Origin: Rossellomorea vietnamensis
GTDB lineage: Bacteria > Bacillota > Bacilli > Bacillales > Bacillaceae_B
Length of the DNA: 64,000 bases
Direction: 5' to 3'
Assembly (NCBI RefSeq): GCF_008180615.1
Contig: NZ_VTEH01000002.1
Span: 62,064-126,063, forward strand
Part shown: positions 48,567 to 57,565 of the stretch, one piece after another
Layout: each line of letters begins with the position of its first letter
Position numbering within the stretch: the first letter of the stretch is position 1
Program-made: the position numbers and the translations under genes
Notes under the pieces: generated by a model
The model's input: the letters and a program-made list of their open reading frames with translations, nothing else
Databases searched by the model: none
What the model was told of the DNA's origin: nothing

Positions 48567-50555
48567 ATGGTAAACAACCAGAAGGGAAACACGCTGATCA
48601 CCGTCATGATCACCTCCCTTGTCGTCATAACGATCGGCATGGCAGTTCTAACGGCATCCATCGGAGGAGCTAAAAGAACGGAGGTAAGGGAAACGGATAT
48701 CGATATTACATACGACGGGCTGAGGCTGGTAGATGAAATGACGGCCGACCTATCTACCCGCCTGGTACAAGATAATTTCAAAATTGAAGACTTATCTCCG
48801 ACAGATTTAAGTTCAAAGCTGACAGCATACTTTTCTTCCCAGGCAGCCTCTGCACAATTCGACGACAGCATTTCTTGTGTTAATGTTGTGGATGTGACAG
48901 GAGCAAATCCGAAGTATCTTATCCCGGGAACGGAAAATCAGTGCCTTGGCAGCGGCCTTGCGAACCTTGACACCTTTAACATCGACACTTCCCTTCAATT
49001 GGCAAGAGTCCTTGATTTTGTGGTAACGGTCAATACACCGGATGGCCAGCAGGGAGAAGTGAACAGAACGGTACGGAAAAGGGTGATTCTGTCTCCACTG
49101 CCTGGATTCCTTAAATATGCTGCAGGTGCTGGTAATCAGACCATCCTGAACGGCTCTCCAAATATTGCAGGGAACGTTTTCGGCAAAGAAATTGTCATTG
49201 ACAAGAACGCTCATTACCAATTAACGAGTGGAGACCAGGAAGAAATCGAGACGCCTTTTTCTTCGATTTTTGGTGATATCTATATAAATTCTTCCGAATC
49301 AGATTATAAGGCTGTAATGGAATATCTGACTGCAGATAAGTTTTATCACCAGCAGCTGCCTCAGCTTAAGAATGACAGCCAGTTCACAGCAGTGAATTTT
49401 GATAAAACTTTCCTGGAAAGAATAAATGAGATTAGACAGGATCAGGGATTTGCTCCCACACCTGCTATACAGAATCTTTCCCAGCAATTAAAGCAGTCCA
49501 TCAAGGGACAATATACATTTAGTCAGAGCGGCCTTCCAGAAGCACTGACAAGCCCGTTGAATGAAGCTGGAAGCGGGCTGGATGCACTTCTTGGACAGAA
49601 CCTATACAATGAAGTAAATACTCTCGGGTATAAACTGATCGACACCAGCTTATCATCAACCATTGAAGTGCCGGGTGACCTTATCATATCCAGTATTTCT
49701 TCCGCACTCACCTTTTCTGGAAAAATTATTGCGGATGGAGACATCTACATTATTGGAAATAAAACAATCACACTAAATGATATAATCGCTACTGGAGATA
49801 TACATTTGATCAATCTGGATGGAGATATCAATGTTGAGGGAAATATCCTTTCCGCAGGTGAGATTAATATCCAGACCAACAATGGGTTTTCATTTAACAA
49901 TGATACTGAAACACCAGGATATATGCTGGCAGGAAAGTCTCTTACAATTGAATCCCTAGATAGCCAGTCGACCATCATCGGCAATCTTGTTGCAGGGGAA
50001 AACCTTCTCATCCAGGGAAACAGCAATGAAACCGACCTTCCGGAAGACGATGTAGTGTTATTCGACTCTGTCATTTACAGCGGGGGAGAAGCCTTTATCT
50101 CCAATTTGAATATTTTAGGAAGTGAAGATGACGATATTCAAAAACAGCTTATCCTTCTGTCTGGTGAAAATCTGACAATGACCCGGATGAACGAGTATAA
50201 AAACTTTGTTCCGAGTGGCGAAGATATTAATTATGCGGGAAAAATTTCTGATGAAACTGTACAGCCGTTAAAAGCATTCTTCTACACAAATCAGAAAGCT
50301 GAACTTTATGGTGTTGGTTCTCTATTCCATATTGATGGCGGAGTCTTCGCAAATGATACCCTTGAAATCAATGCAATTAGAGGCGATATAAACAGCATTC
50401 AGGATGCCGACCTTTATTCGACCAAAATTGATCAGGACAACCACTACTCCCGCTTTAACATTAATTACAACCGTGATATTCTTCTACAAAGAATTGATGC
50501 CCTTCCTAAAACAGAATTTTTGTCATTATTCAGTGATGAAGTGTCTGTTCAGTAA
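48567..50555 (+). CDS. Large minor prepilin lacking Glu5, with a beta-helix-like body (PilX/GspK-like)
   Basis: A 662-residue protein. A class III leader MVNNQKG is followed by NTLITVMITSLVVITIGMAV; position 5 of the mature protein is Thr, not Glu. In GspK-type tip subunits Glu5 is also absent. A PilX-like region follows (residues about 30-180; two cysteines). Then comes a long repetitive beta region (about 370-520; VPGDLIISS, DGDIYIIG, ATGDIHLIN, VEGNILSAGEINIQ) resembling a beta-helix or bactofilin-like coil. AAAGGAGG precedes the ATG. It ends the minor pilin operon at a strong hairpin. Confidence 0.82.
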   Translation: MVNNQKGNTLITVMITSLVVITIGMAVLTASIGGAKRTEVRETDIDITYDGLRLVDEMTADLSTRLVQDNFKIEDLSPTDLSSKLTAYFSSQAASAQFDDSISCVNVVDVTGANPKYLIPGTENQCLGSGLANLDTFNIDTSLQLARVLDFVVTVNTPDGQQGEVNRTVRKRVILSPLPGFLKYAAGAGNQTILNGSPNIAGNVFGKEIVIDKNAHYQLTSGDQEEIETPFSSIFGDIYINSSESDYKAVMEYLTADKFYHQQLPQLKNDSQFTAVNFDKTFLERINEIRQDQGFAPTPAIQNLSQQLKQSIKGQYTFSQSGLPEALTSPLNEAGSGLDALLGQNLYNEVNTLGYKLIDTSLSSTIEVPGDLIISSISSALTFSGKIIADGDIYIIGNKTITLNDIIATGDIHLINLDGDINVEGNILSAGEINIQTNNGFSFNNDTETPGYMLAGKSLTIESLDSQSTIIGNLVAGENLLIQGNSNETDLPEDDVVLFDSVIYSGGEAFISNLNILGSEDDDIQKQLILLSGENLTMTRMNEYKNFVPSGEDINYAGKISDETVQPLKAFFYTNQKAELYGVGSLFHIDGGVFANDTLEINAIRGDINSIQDADLYSTKIDQDNHYSRFNINYNRDILLQRIDALPKTEFLSLFSDEVSVQ

Positions 50556-50608
50556 AAAAGAATGCAGGTTCTGTTGGGGAAGAACCATTAAAACAAATAA
50601 TTTATTAG

Positions 50609-50647
50609 TAAAACCCGTTCAGATAAATTCTCTGGACGGGTTTTACT
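50609..50647 (+). terminator. Terminator of the minor pilin operon
   Basis: AAAACCCGTTC and TGGACGGGTTTT form the stem of a hairpin, 54 bp after the stop codon. Confidence 0.88.
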
Positions 50648-50774
50648 GTTGGTTTAAATGATTACTGTTTAAGCAAACCTTGATAACTATGACACTTACA
50701 AACTCCAGTCTCATTCGCACAGAATGCTCATTATTTTTTAAGGTTAACTTTGACCTCTGGTTAAATTGGATTAC

Positions 50775-50822
50775 TAAAAAAGAAGGGCGGCGGATCATCT
50801 AAGATCCGGCCGCCCTTCTTTA
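50775..50822. terminator. Strong bidirectional terminator between the pilin operon and the VWA gene
   Basis: AGAAGGGCGGCGGATC pairs with GATCCGGCCGCCCTTCT. A-rich and T-rich flanks on both sides allow function in both directions. It lies 60 bp past the VWA stop on the minus strand. Confidence 0.9.
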
Positions 50823-50883
50823 ATGATGTGATGCAATAGTACTTCGAAAACGATTGAGATGCCATTATATGATGGGGCTTAGT

Positions 50884-53709
50884 TTACCATCTTCCATCAA
50901 TATACGGATTATCATCTCCGCCTTCTTCAGGCGTAACCACTTCAAATACTGCTGAATCGGTTAAGGAGTTATCTTCGTCCGCTGTGACTGTAACTGTTGT
51001 AAAGCCGAGTTCTTCTGTTCTGATATACCACTTTCCATCCTTTTCTACTGCTTCTATTGCCGGTGCAGAAGAGACTGTCTCTGCCAGCTCTTTATTAGTC
51101 GCATTAGATGGGTTGAAAATCAGGAAAGTCTCGATTGGTATGTCCTGATCATTTAATGGCAGGTTGATTTTTGCCTGCTTGAATTTTACCTCTTCAAGGG
51201 CAATAAAAGGGTCAATCACTTTGACGGGAACAATAATTCTCACTCCGGAACCATCATTCGCTTCAATGACCAGCTGATCCTCACCAGGTTCGATCCCCAG
51301 TATCCGGTGATTGCCTGATCCCTCTTCGGAATAGCTGGCGATTTTCCCATTGCTATTTAGAAGCTGGACTGTAACACTCTTATCGGTTGCATCCAGAGGC
51401 AATACTTCAATTTGGAACGAAATCGATTCTCCTGCATTAACTTCAATTGGATTAGGTGTTACATTGATTTCACTAACTTTTTCAACGATGACGATATTCT
51501 TTGAAACCGGCTGCTCATTAAGCGTGAAGCCGCCCTCGGTTTTCACCTGAATCTCTATATTGCCAATTAGATCTGTTGAAAGGGGGACCGGCTCATCTGG
51601 CTGGAATTGTTCCCATCCGCTGTCCTTTTGTCCCGATATGGTCTTGTAGTAATAAGTAACATCTTCTCCGCCTACTTTTTTACTCACTTTGAATAAGGCA
51701 GGTCCTGTGGTCTCTTCATTATTGCTCAGTACTTTTTCAGTATTGGTTTCATAAACCGCAAAGTCCGTTTTCAGGTATACGTCGTGGAACGAATCATCGT
51801 TGTAATGTACCCTGATCGTATTGCCGTCCTTCAACTCTAATCCTTTTACAGGCAAAGTCTTAGGGGTGGCTTCGGCCTTTACTTCATTAGTAGAATCTAC
51901 TTTCTTTGTCAGTTTGCCAGTATGATCTCCTATATAGGTAGTATTGTCGGCCAAGCCATTCAAAATAACCTGAAGGCCGATATAACCTGAGTGTGAAGTA
52001 AGAGTATGGTTCTGGCTGCTGAAGTTTGAGTCAGTATAATGGATGGCTGCCTTTGGCATTTTCACCAATGACATGGCAAAATCGGCTTGGAGAACAGCTT
52101 TCATGTTCAACCGGGCTGGAGAGAATTGATTTCCATTATAAGTAATCGTTTTCCCCGCTTTAATCTCAAGTACCCTTTGGCCATTCTGAGTGGTTTCCCT
52201 GGCAGTGGCCCCCGCCAGTGACCCGCTTAGGTTAGTCTGGAGAGCAGAGCTCTTCAGGCTGATCCCATCAGGCAGCGGCTGGATGATTTTTATATTTTTT
52301 AAATTTCCTGACTTGTTCGCTTGCAGGACTGCGGAAGGAGTTATATCATACTCAATTGAAAACTCGTTATGTTCATTGTTCTGCATTCCCATTTTCACAA
52401 GATTTTCAGGAGCGTGATACTGATTGCCGTTAATCTTTACAGCGCTCTCGAATTTAGGCGCTGCTTCATCCACAATATTGATCGTAACGTTTTCATGAGT
52501 TACAGCCGGCAAAGTCTTGCCGTCAAAATCTTTTTGTATGAGTTTGATGTTATCAAAAACATACTGTCCCTGTTGGGTAAACTCCAGCGGCAGGCTCAGC
52601 TGAATGTTTGCCGGAGAAGGACTTTTGCCGATAGGGTAAGTGAAGTTATACTTCATGTGAACAACATTCTGGTCATCCATATAAGCATCTGAATTCGGTG
52701 CAAGCTTTACTTTTCCATTGAATTTGCTTAAGTCGATTTGTACTTCCCCTTCAATGGAAGGAGAATTGAACTCTTTCGAAATATCTGTAAATACATTGGA
52801 AAGGCTGTTTGGATTTGCCTGAATGGCTCTTCCGCCTGTTTTATTCGACATAGTTTCTAACAATTGATAGTTGACTTCGCCTGGCTGGGCAAAAGCGATG
52901 CTGAACATCGTTACATCGTTGCGGCCAAGCTTTTCAGCAGATAAGACTGCTTGATTTTGAATTACATTCTGTACACTGCTGTAAGGCTCACTTTTGTTGC
53001 CTACCTTAGCTGTACCATTCGTATACAACGTATACTCTTCACCTTGATACTTTAGAGCAGTGGGTTCTCCATCTGTAAGGAAAATAATATACCGTTTGGA
53101 ATCACGCATTCCGGAAAACTTTTGAAGAGCAAATTCAAGAGATTGCGTATAATTGGTCCCGCCAACACTGAAATCATAATACTCATCAGTCCAATACTTT
53201 CCATACCACCAATGGTTTCTCTGGACACGGTATCTTTCTCCGTAATCAAGATTCTCTGCCATCGACTTAATCTGGGTTAAGCCCTCAGCAGGCTCAATTC
53301 TCTTGCCATTGAAATTCTTATAACTCACATCACTATCAAAAGGAACAAAATAATATTTATCCCCACTTTGTTTATTCTGCTCAAAAAATGCAAGAGACTG
53401 TTTCAACGCATTTTCTGCACTCGTAGCTTTTTTGGCACCGCCATATGTATCTGCCATTGATCCCGAAGTATCATGAACGAACACGACATCAATCGGCTTT
53501 CTCTCTTCATTGGTGGCTTGTCCCTTTGGGGTCAACTCAATATCGAGCCGGCCCTTGGCGTCTCCATTTTGGGGCTTAACGTATTCATTAGCGCTTGGCT
53601 GTACGGAAAATTCAATTAAAGGCTGTCCTGATGCATTTGCTAAGGAGGTTTGTATCATGAAACTGAAAATAATAGTAAAAATGACTGCTGCAGAAAACCT
53701 CTTTTTCAA
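50884..53709 (-). CDS. Large secreted von Willebrand factor A domain protein, candidate pilus-associated adhesin
   Basis: A secreted protein of 941 residues. It has a signal peptide (about 1-27, cleaved after ANA). A VWA domain (about residues 72-290) carries the metal-binding MIDAS motif DTSGS (D80, S82, S84). Several beta-rich domains follow, including an Ig-like segment near residues 760-860 (INVTPNPIEVNAGESISFQI). The C-terminus ends in an acidic DNPYIDGRW with no LPXTG or anchor helix. TTG 53709 is chosen because AGGAGG stands 7 bp upstream. It is a single-gene unit between the pilin operon and the diguanylate cyclase. Confidence 0.85.
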   Translation of the reverse strand: MKKRFSAAVIFTIIFSFMIQTSLANASGQPLIEFSVQPSANEYVKPQNGDAKGRLDIELTPKGQATNEERKPIDVVFVHDTSGSMADTYGGAKKATSAENALKQSLAFFEQNKQSGDKYYFVPFDSDVSYKNFNGKRIEPAEGLTQIKSMAENLDYGERYRVQRNHWWYGKYWTDEYYDFSVGGTNYTQSLEFALQKFSGMRDSKRYIIFLTDGEPTALKYQGEEYTLYTNGTAKVGNKSEPYSSVQNVIQNQAVLSAEKLGRNDVTMFSIAFAQPGEVNYQLLETMSNKTGGRAIQANPNSLSNVFTDISKEFNSPSIEGEVQIDLSKFNGKVKLAPNSDAYMDDQNVVHMKYNFTYPIGKSPSPANIQLSLPLEFTQQGQYVFDNIKLIQKDFDGKTLPAVTHENVTINIVDEAAPKFESAVKINGNQYHAPENLVKMGMQNNEHNEFSIEYDITPSAVLQANKSGNLKNIKIIQPLPDGISLKSSALQTNLSGSLAGATARETTQNGQRVLEIKAGKTITYNGNQFSPARLNMKAVLQADFAMSLVKMPKAAIHYTDSNFSSQNHTLTSHSGYIGLQVILNGLADNTTYIGDHTGKLTKKVDSTNEVKAEATPKTLPVKGLELKDGNTIRVHYNDDSFHDVYLKTDFAVYETNTEKVLSNNEETTGPALFKVSKKVGGEDVTYYYKTISGQKDSGWEQFQPDEPVPLSTDLIGNIEIQVKTEGGFTLNEQPVSKNIVIVEKVSEINVTPNPIEVNAGESISFQIEVLPLDATDKSVTVQLLNSNGKIASYSEEGSGNHRILGIEPGEDQLVIEANDGSGVRIIVPVKVIDPFIALEEVKFKQAKINLPLNDQDIPIETFLIFNPSNATNKELAETVSSAPAIEAVEKDGKWYIRTEELGFTTVTVTADEDNSLTDSAVFEVVTPEEGGDDNPYIDGRW

Positions 53710-53835
53710 ATCCTTCCCTCCTCTTTTTGTCATTAATTGTCAATTTTAATTGAGAAATTACTACTTATCTACTATTATAGCAACCTATTCTCTCTTTACA
53801 TAGACCAAAGTACTAGATTCGATAAAAATTTACAC

Positions 53836-53988
53836 ACTAAAAAGCGGAAAGGCCCCGCTCAGCGGCGTACGGACTGTACCAGCCCCGCATTGAGATAAAG
53901 GAATCACGAAGAACGAAGTGATTCGATGATGACTTATCGCAGAGGAGGGGATGGGCAGTACGCTAGCCGCTGGGGCCTTGGAGCTGGA
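53836..53988. repeat. Dispersed hairpin repeat element with the core shared with 9404-9552
   Basis: It begins AAGCGGAAAGGCCCCGC and ends GGGGCCTTGGAGCTGGA, and these ends pair. Its core (GAGATAAAGGAATCACGAAG, CGATTCGATGATGACTTATCGC) is nearly identical to the reverse complement of the core of the inner element at 9404-9552. Confidence 0.8.
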
Positions 53989-53993
53989 TTGCA

Positions 53994-54118
53994 TAAAAAG
54001 CGGAAGCGCCCTGTTTAGCCCCGACAGGCAAATGTTCTCTGGAGAAGAAAAGGCGGTCTTTCCTTTTATTCTCCAGAGGTTATTTGACCCCGAGGGGCTG
54101 GGCGCTGGAGCTGGATTC
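53994..54118. repeat. Dispersed hairpin repeat element, copy B
   Basis: It is homologous along its length to 7131-7252: AAGCGGAAGCGCC, CCCCGACAGGCAAAT, an inner stem GGAGAAGAAAAGG/CCTTTTATTCTCC, TTATTTGACC and GGCGCTGGAGCTGGA. The inner stem differs from copy A on both sides (GGAGAAG against AGAGAAG), so pairing is kept. It lies directly beside the 53836-53988 element. The 53734-54170 gap holds no gene. Confidence 0.85.
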
Positions 54119-54170
54119 AGAAACGCTTCCTAATATCCAATCTATAATGTTAATACTTTTTAACTAATTA

Positions 54171-54196
54171 CAAAAACCCCGTATTAAAAACGGGGT
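54171..54196 (-). terminator. Terminator after the diguanylate cyclase gene
   Basis: On the minus strand ACCCCGTTTTTAATACGGGGT followed by TTTTG; the stem starts at the stop codon. Confidence 0.85.
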
Positions 54197-55908
54197 CAGG
54201 AAGACTTCACATATTCAGCCACTCTATTTCTTCCAGCTTGTTTAGCACCTGTATAGAGAGCTCTGTCAGCATGCCTGATCAACGACATGCTGTCATCTGC
54301 ATCAAGCGGGGCTGATGCCACTCCGATACTCGCGGTTACTTTAAGGTTCACTGTTTTTCTCTCGACTTCAAGATTACTGTGTAAAATAAACGGCCTGTCC
54401 GCTATTGTTCTCCGGACAATTTCAGCTATTAGAAACGCATCTTCCTTGGTCGTGTCAGGAAGCAGGATGATGAATTCCTCACCGCCATAGCGGGCAACGG
54501 TTCCTTCATCCCCAATCAGTGTTTCCAGCCGTCTTGCCAATTCAAACAGAATTTCGTTGCCGCTTTGATGGCCATAGTTATCATTAACCGATTTAAAATG
54601 GTCTATATCAAGCATAATGAGAGATAAACATGTTCTTTCTCCGTTGTGCAGCGCGCTGAATTCAGTAGACAGCAGGTTTTCAAAATATCTGTAATTGTAC
54701 AGTTTGGTTAAGGCGCACCGTTCACTGCTTCTCTTGGTTGCTTCATAGTGGCGGGCATTGGCAATGGCCACCCCAAGATACGAGCAGAGAATGTCCACGA
54801 TCATGAGCTGATATTTTCGATAAGCCTTTTTCTTTGAAGAAGCGAGTAGCAGGACTCCCCTTACCTTTTGATTCCGGACTATTGGAACCGAGAGTACGCT
54901 TTCCACATTGTCAGGCATATACCCCTTAGCTACCTCTGTCCAGTCTGATCTATTATGAAACAGGGCGGACTTCCCTGTTCCCCATACAAGCCCGCTGATC
55001 CCTTCATTTTTCTTCATTGGAGGCAGGTTGATTGATTTATTTTCATTGTTCTCGACTCTGCGGAGAAGGACCAGTTCATCGCCCTTTACGTCCAGTATGT
55101 ATGCGTACTCTACAGGAAGAGTTTGCAGGATTTTATCAAGAAATAACTGCAGCACTTCATTTACCTGCAGGCTTTCTGTTAGCTGATGCCCGATTTCCAC
55201 CGATTTTTGCAAGTATTGGTTAATCTGCTCTGATGAATTATAAAGCCTCAGTATCATCGCGCCCGATAAGAATGGCAGACCAATAAGGAAGAGCGCAATT
55301 GGACCAATATGGTATTCCAGAAAAAACAGGCCAAGGCCCATCGGAAACATGATCAGCATGGCCGAAAAGTCCCACTTGAGATCTTCACCGAAAAGTTTGA
55401 TTTTTTTATTAAGAAAAACATGGAATCCTATTAAAAGCACCTGGTTCAATAGAATGGAAGATACCTGATAGACCAAAGCAGGAATAAACAAAGCTTCCAC
55501 CGAGGAAAATCCGATTGTGCCTCCAATGGCATAATAGACCACCCCGCTGAAAACGGACATCAGGAAAAACATGATGGAATTCCATGGCACACGGTAAAAG
55601 TCATTCTTCCCGATACGCAGTCTGATCATAAAGGAAACGATCGCCACTTGAAGCAGGACCACTTCAAAGAAGAGGCCGAATTTCAGGAAAGCTGCAAGAG
55701 AAACCCATTGAATCAGTAATATAGGAAGTCCGTTGATGATAATCGGCATGACCGAAATGATAATGGCAAAAAGAATAAACGCCGACATACTGAGTACATC
55801 AGCGTTCACAGGAGGGAAAAATTGATAGGTAAAGTAGATCCCTGCAGGCACAAGCAATGCCCACACTATCCAGATAATCATTTCCTGAGTTCTGCTAATC
55901 CCCATCAA
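54196..55908 (-). CDS. Membrane-bound GAF-GGDEF diguanylate cyclase
   Basis: A 570-residue enzyme expected to make cyclic-di-GMP from two GTP. The N-terminal half (residues about 1-215) holds six or seven transmembrane helices. A GAF-like sensor domain follows (about 245-385; YILDVKGDELVLLRRVEN, VWGTGKSALFHNRSDW, SVPIVRNQKVRGVLLLASSK), then a GGDEF domain (about 400-568) with intact active site GGEEF at 475-479 and MLDIDHFKSVNDNYGH. The RxxD inhibitory site five residues before GGEEF is absent, so product inhibition is not expected. It is a single-gene unit next to the pilus island. Confidence 0.92.
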   Translation of the reverse strand: MMGISRTQEMIIWIVWALLVPAGIYFTYQFFPPVNADVLSMSAFILFAIIISVMPIIINGLPILLIQWVSLAAFLKFGLFFEVVLLQVAIVSFMIRLRIGKNDFYRVPWNSIMFFLMSVFSGVVYYAIGGTIGFSSVEALFIPALVYQVSSILLNQVLLIGFHVFLNKKIKLFGEDLKWDFSAMLIMFPMGLGLFFLEYHIGPIALFLIGLPFLSGAMILRLYNSSEQINQYLQKSVEIGHQLTESLQVNEVLQLFLDKILQTLPVEYAYILDVKGDELVLLRRVENNENKSINLPPMKKNEGISGLVWGTGKSALFHNRSDWTEVAKGYMPDNVESVLSVPIVRNQKVRGVLLLASSKKKAYRKYQLMIVDILCSYLGVAIANARHYEATKRSSERCALTKLYNYRYFENLLSTEFSALHNGERTCLSLIMLDIDHFKSVNDNYGHQSGNEILFELARRLETLIGDEGTVARYGGEEFIILLPDTTKEDAFLIAEIVRRTIADRPFILHSNLEVERKTVNLKVTASIGVASAPLDADDSMSLIRHADRALYTGAKQAGRNRVAEYVKSS

Positions 55909-56051
55909 ACTTCCCCACCTTTCCCGCCTATTGAATGATTCTTTTCTCTATTCCCGAGGAATCTTATAGCAGCACTTAGTTAAAAAGTCACAAGTTTAAG
56001 AATATTTTATCAAAGTATACCGTAAATGTCATGAAAAATTTACAAATACTT

Positions 56052-57356
56052 TCAGTTGCTTACAATTTCCGGTCTGACTTCTGACAAGAAATACAGCGAC
56101 CCTGTTATGATCAGGATATCTTCACTGCCGGCCGTATTTATATACACTTTCAGGTACTTCTTCCACTCCTTTACCGTGTGGTGTTTATTTAATAAGAAGT
56201 ACCTTTCAAGCTCTTCAGGAGATGCCGCCCTCGGAAAATCAAACGTCGTCAATGAGATGCTGGAAACCTTTTTTTCCAGTTCTCTTACCATGGTTTGCAG
56301 GTCCTTATCTTTGAGAGCTGCAAATAAAATATGCACTGATTTTTCTTTAAATCTTGTTTCAATCGTCCGGATTAATGACTGCATTCCTTCTGGATTATGT
56401 GCTCCGTCGAGATAGATTGCAGGCGTTTCACTGACCTTGTCCATCCTGCCCGGCCAATAAGCTTCAGCCAATCCACGTTCTATAGCACTCTCTTTAATTT
56501 TATAGGAATACATTTTCTCTAGTAAATCTGCAGCTTTTACCGCCAATGCCGCGTTTTCTGTTTGATGCCTTCCGATCATCCCGATTTCATACGTTCTCTT
56601 TCCGTCTGTGCCTATGTAGTCGAATATCTCTCCATCTGCTGAAGCCCCTTTATACTCCGCCTTAAAATCCCGGTTGTGCAAATAGAGGTCAGCGTTCATT
56701 TGTTCTGCTTTTGAACTAATCACTCTTTGGGCATCAGGCTGGGAGGCCGCCGATACGACCGGCTTTCCTTCTTTGATGATTCCGGCCTTTTCAAAAGCAA
56801 TATCATTGATGGTATCACCTAAAATTTGAGTATGGTCTAGCCCGATGTTTGTAATAATGGACAGCATTGGATCAATGACATTTGTCGAATCGAAGCGGCC
56901 GCCAAGTCCTACTTCAAGCAGGACAATCGGGACCCGGTTCATCCGGGTAAAGTAATACAAGGCCATACAGGTAATCACTTCAAATTCGGAAGGTCCCCCT
57001 AATTCGGTTTCCTCTAGTTCCTCCGCCAATGGAATAATCACATTTACGAGTTCCAGGATCTCTTCGTCAGAAATCGGTTTGCCGTTAACAGAAATCCTTT
57101 CATTGAAAACTTCAAAATACGGCGAAGTGAACGTACCTGTATCATATCCTGACGCTTCCAATATGTTTCGCAGAATGGTTAGGGTCGACCCTTTTCCATT
57201 GGTACCGCCAATATGGACCGCTTTCAATTCTTTTTCCGGGTGGTCCAGCTTCTTCATGATCCATTCCATCCGGCTTAAACCAGGCTTGATGCCCAGCCTT
57301 AGCCGGGAATGAATCCAGTCGACTGCTTCCTCATATGTTTTAATCAACACTGTCAC
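56052..57356 (-). CDS. folC: Bifunctional folylpolyglutamate / dihydrofolate synthase
   Basis: An ATP-dependent ligase that adds glutamate to folates, and to dihydropteroate. The 434-residue protein has the nucleotide-binding GGTNGKGST near residue 48, the conserved SPYFEVFNERISVNG, LEVGLGGRFDSTN and the C-terminal domain with YLDGAHNPEGM. It lies 210 bp after valS, behind that gene's terminator. In B. subtilis folC also follows valS and precedes comC. Confidence 0.96.
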   Translation of the reverse strand: MTVLIKTYEEAVDWIHSRLRLGIKPGLSRMEWIMKKLDHPEKELKAVHIGGTNGKGSTLTILRNILEASGYDTGTFTSPYFEVFNERISVNGKPISDEEILELVNVIIPLAEELEETELGGPSEFEVITCMALYYFTRMNRVPIVLLEVGLGGRFDSTNVIDPMLSIITNIGLDHTQILGDTINDIAFEKAGIIKEGKPVVSAASQPDAQRVISSKAEQMNADLYLHNRDFKAEYKGASADGEIFDYIGTDGKRTYEIGMIGRHQTENAALAVKAADLLEKMYSYKIKESAIERGLAEAYWPGRMDKVSETPAIYLDGAHNPEGMQSLIRTIETRFKEKSVHILFAALKDKDLQTMVRELEKKVSSISLTTFDFPRAASPEELERYFLLNKHHTVKEWKKYLKVYINTAGSEDILIITGSLYFLSEVRPEIVSN

Positions 57357-57497
57357 TCCTTTTCTAGAGGCAATTTCACATGTGTAGATGTTCTTTCAGC
57401 AACCAGAATCTCTTGATTAGAAAATGCACCTCGTACACACTGATTGCTTATCCCTGCACATTCGCCTGGATTTTATGTATATTGCATATTATTCATT

Positions 57498-57552
57498 TAA
57501 AAGCGGGACTGTCCCGAAGAAGTATATCCACTTCCTTCTGGACCAGTCCCGA
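57498..57552 (-). terminator. Terminator after valS
   Basis: On the minus strand CGGGACTGGTCC and GGGACAGTCCCG pair at the base of a long interrupted stem, followed by CTTTTAAAT. Read-through into folC is possible. Confidence 0.75.
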
Positions 57553-57565
57553 TGATGGTATTCTC

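Noticed and set aside
35342..50555. Interpretation of the cluster as the competence (comG) pseudopilus
   Set aside because: PilT, PilM, PilN, PilO and MshEN motifs in PilB are features of type IVa pili and are not found in comG operons.
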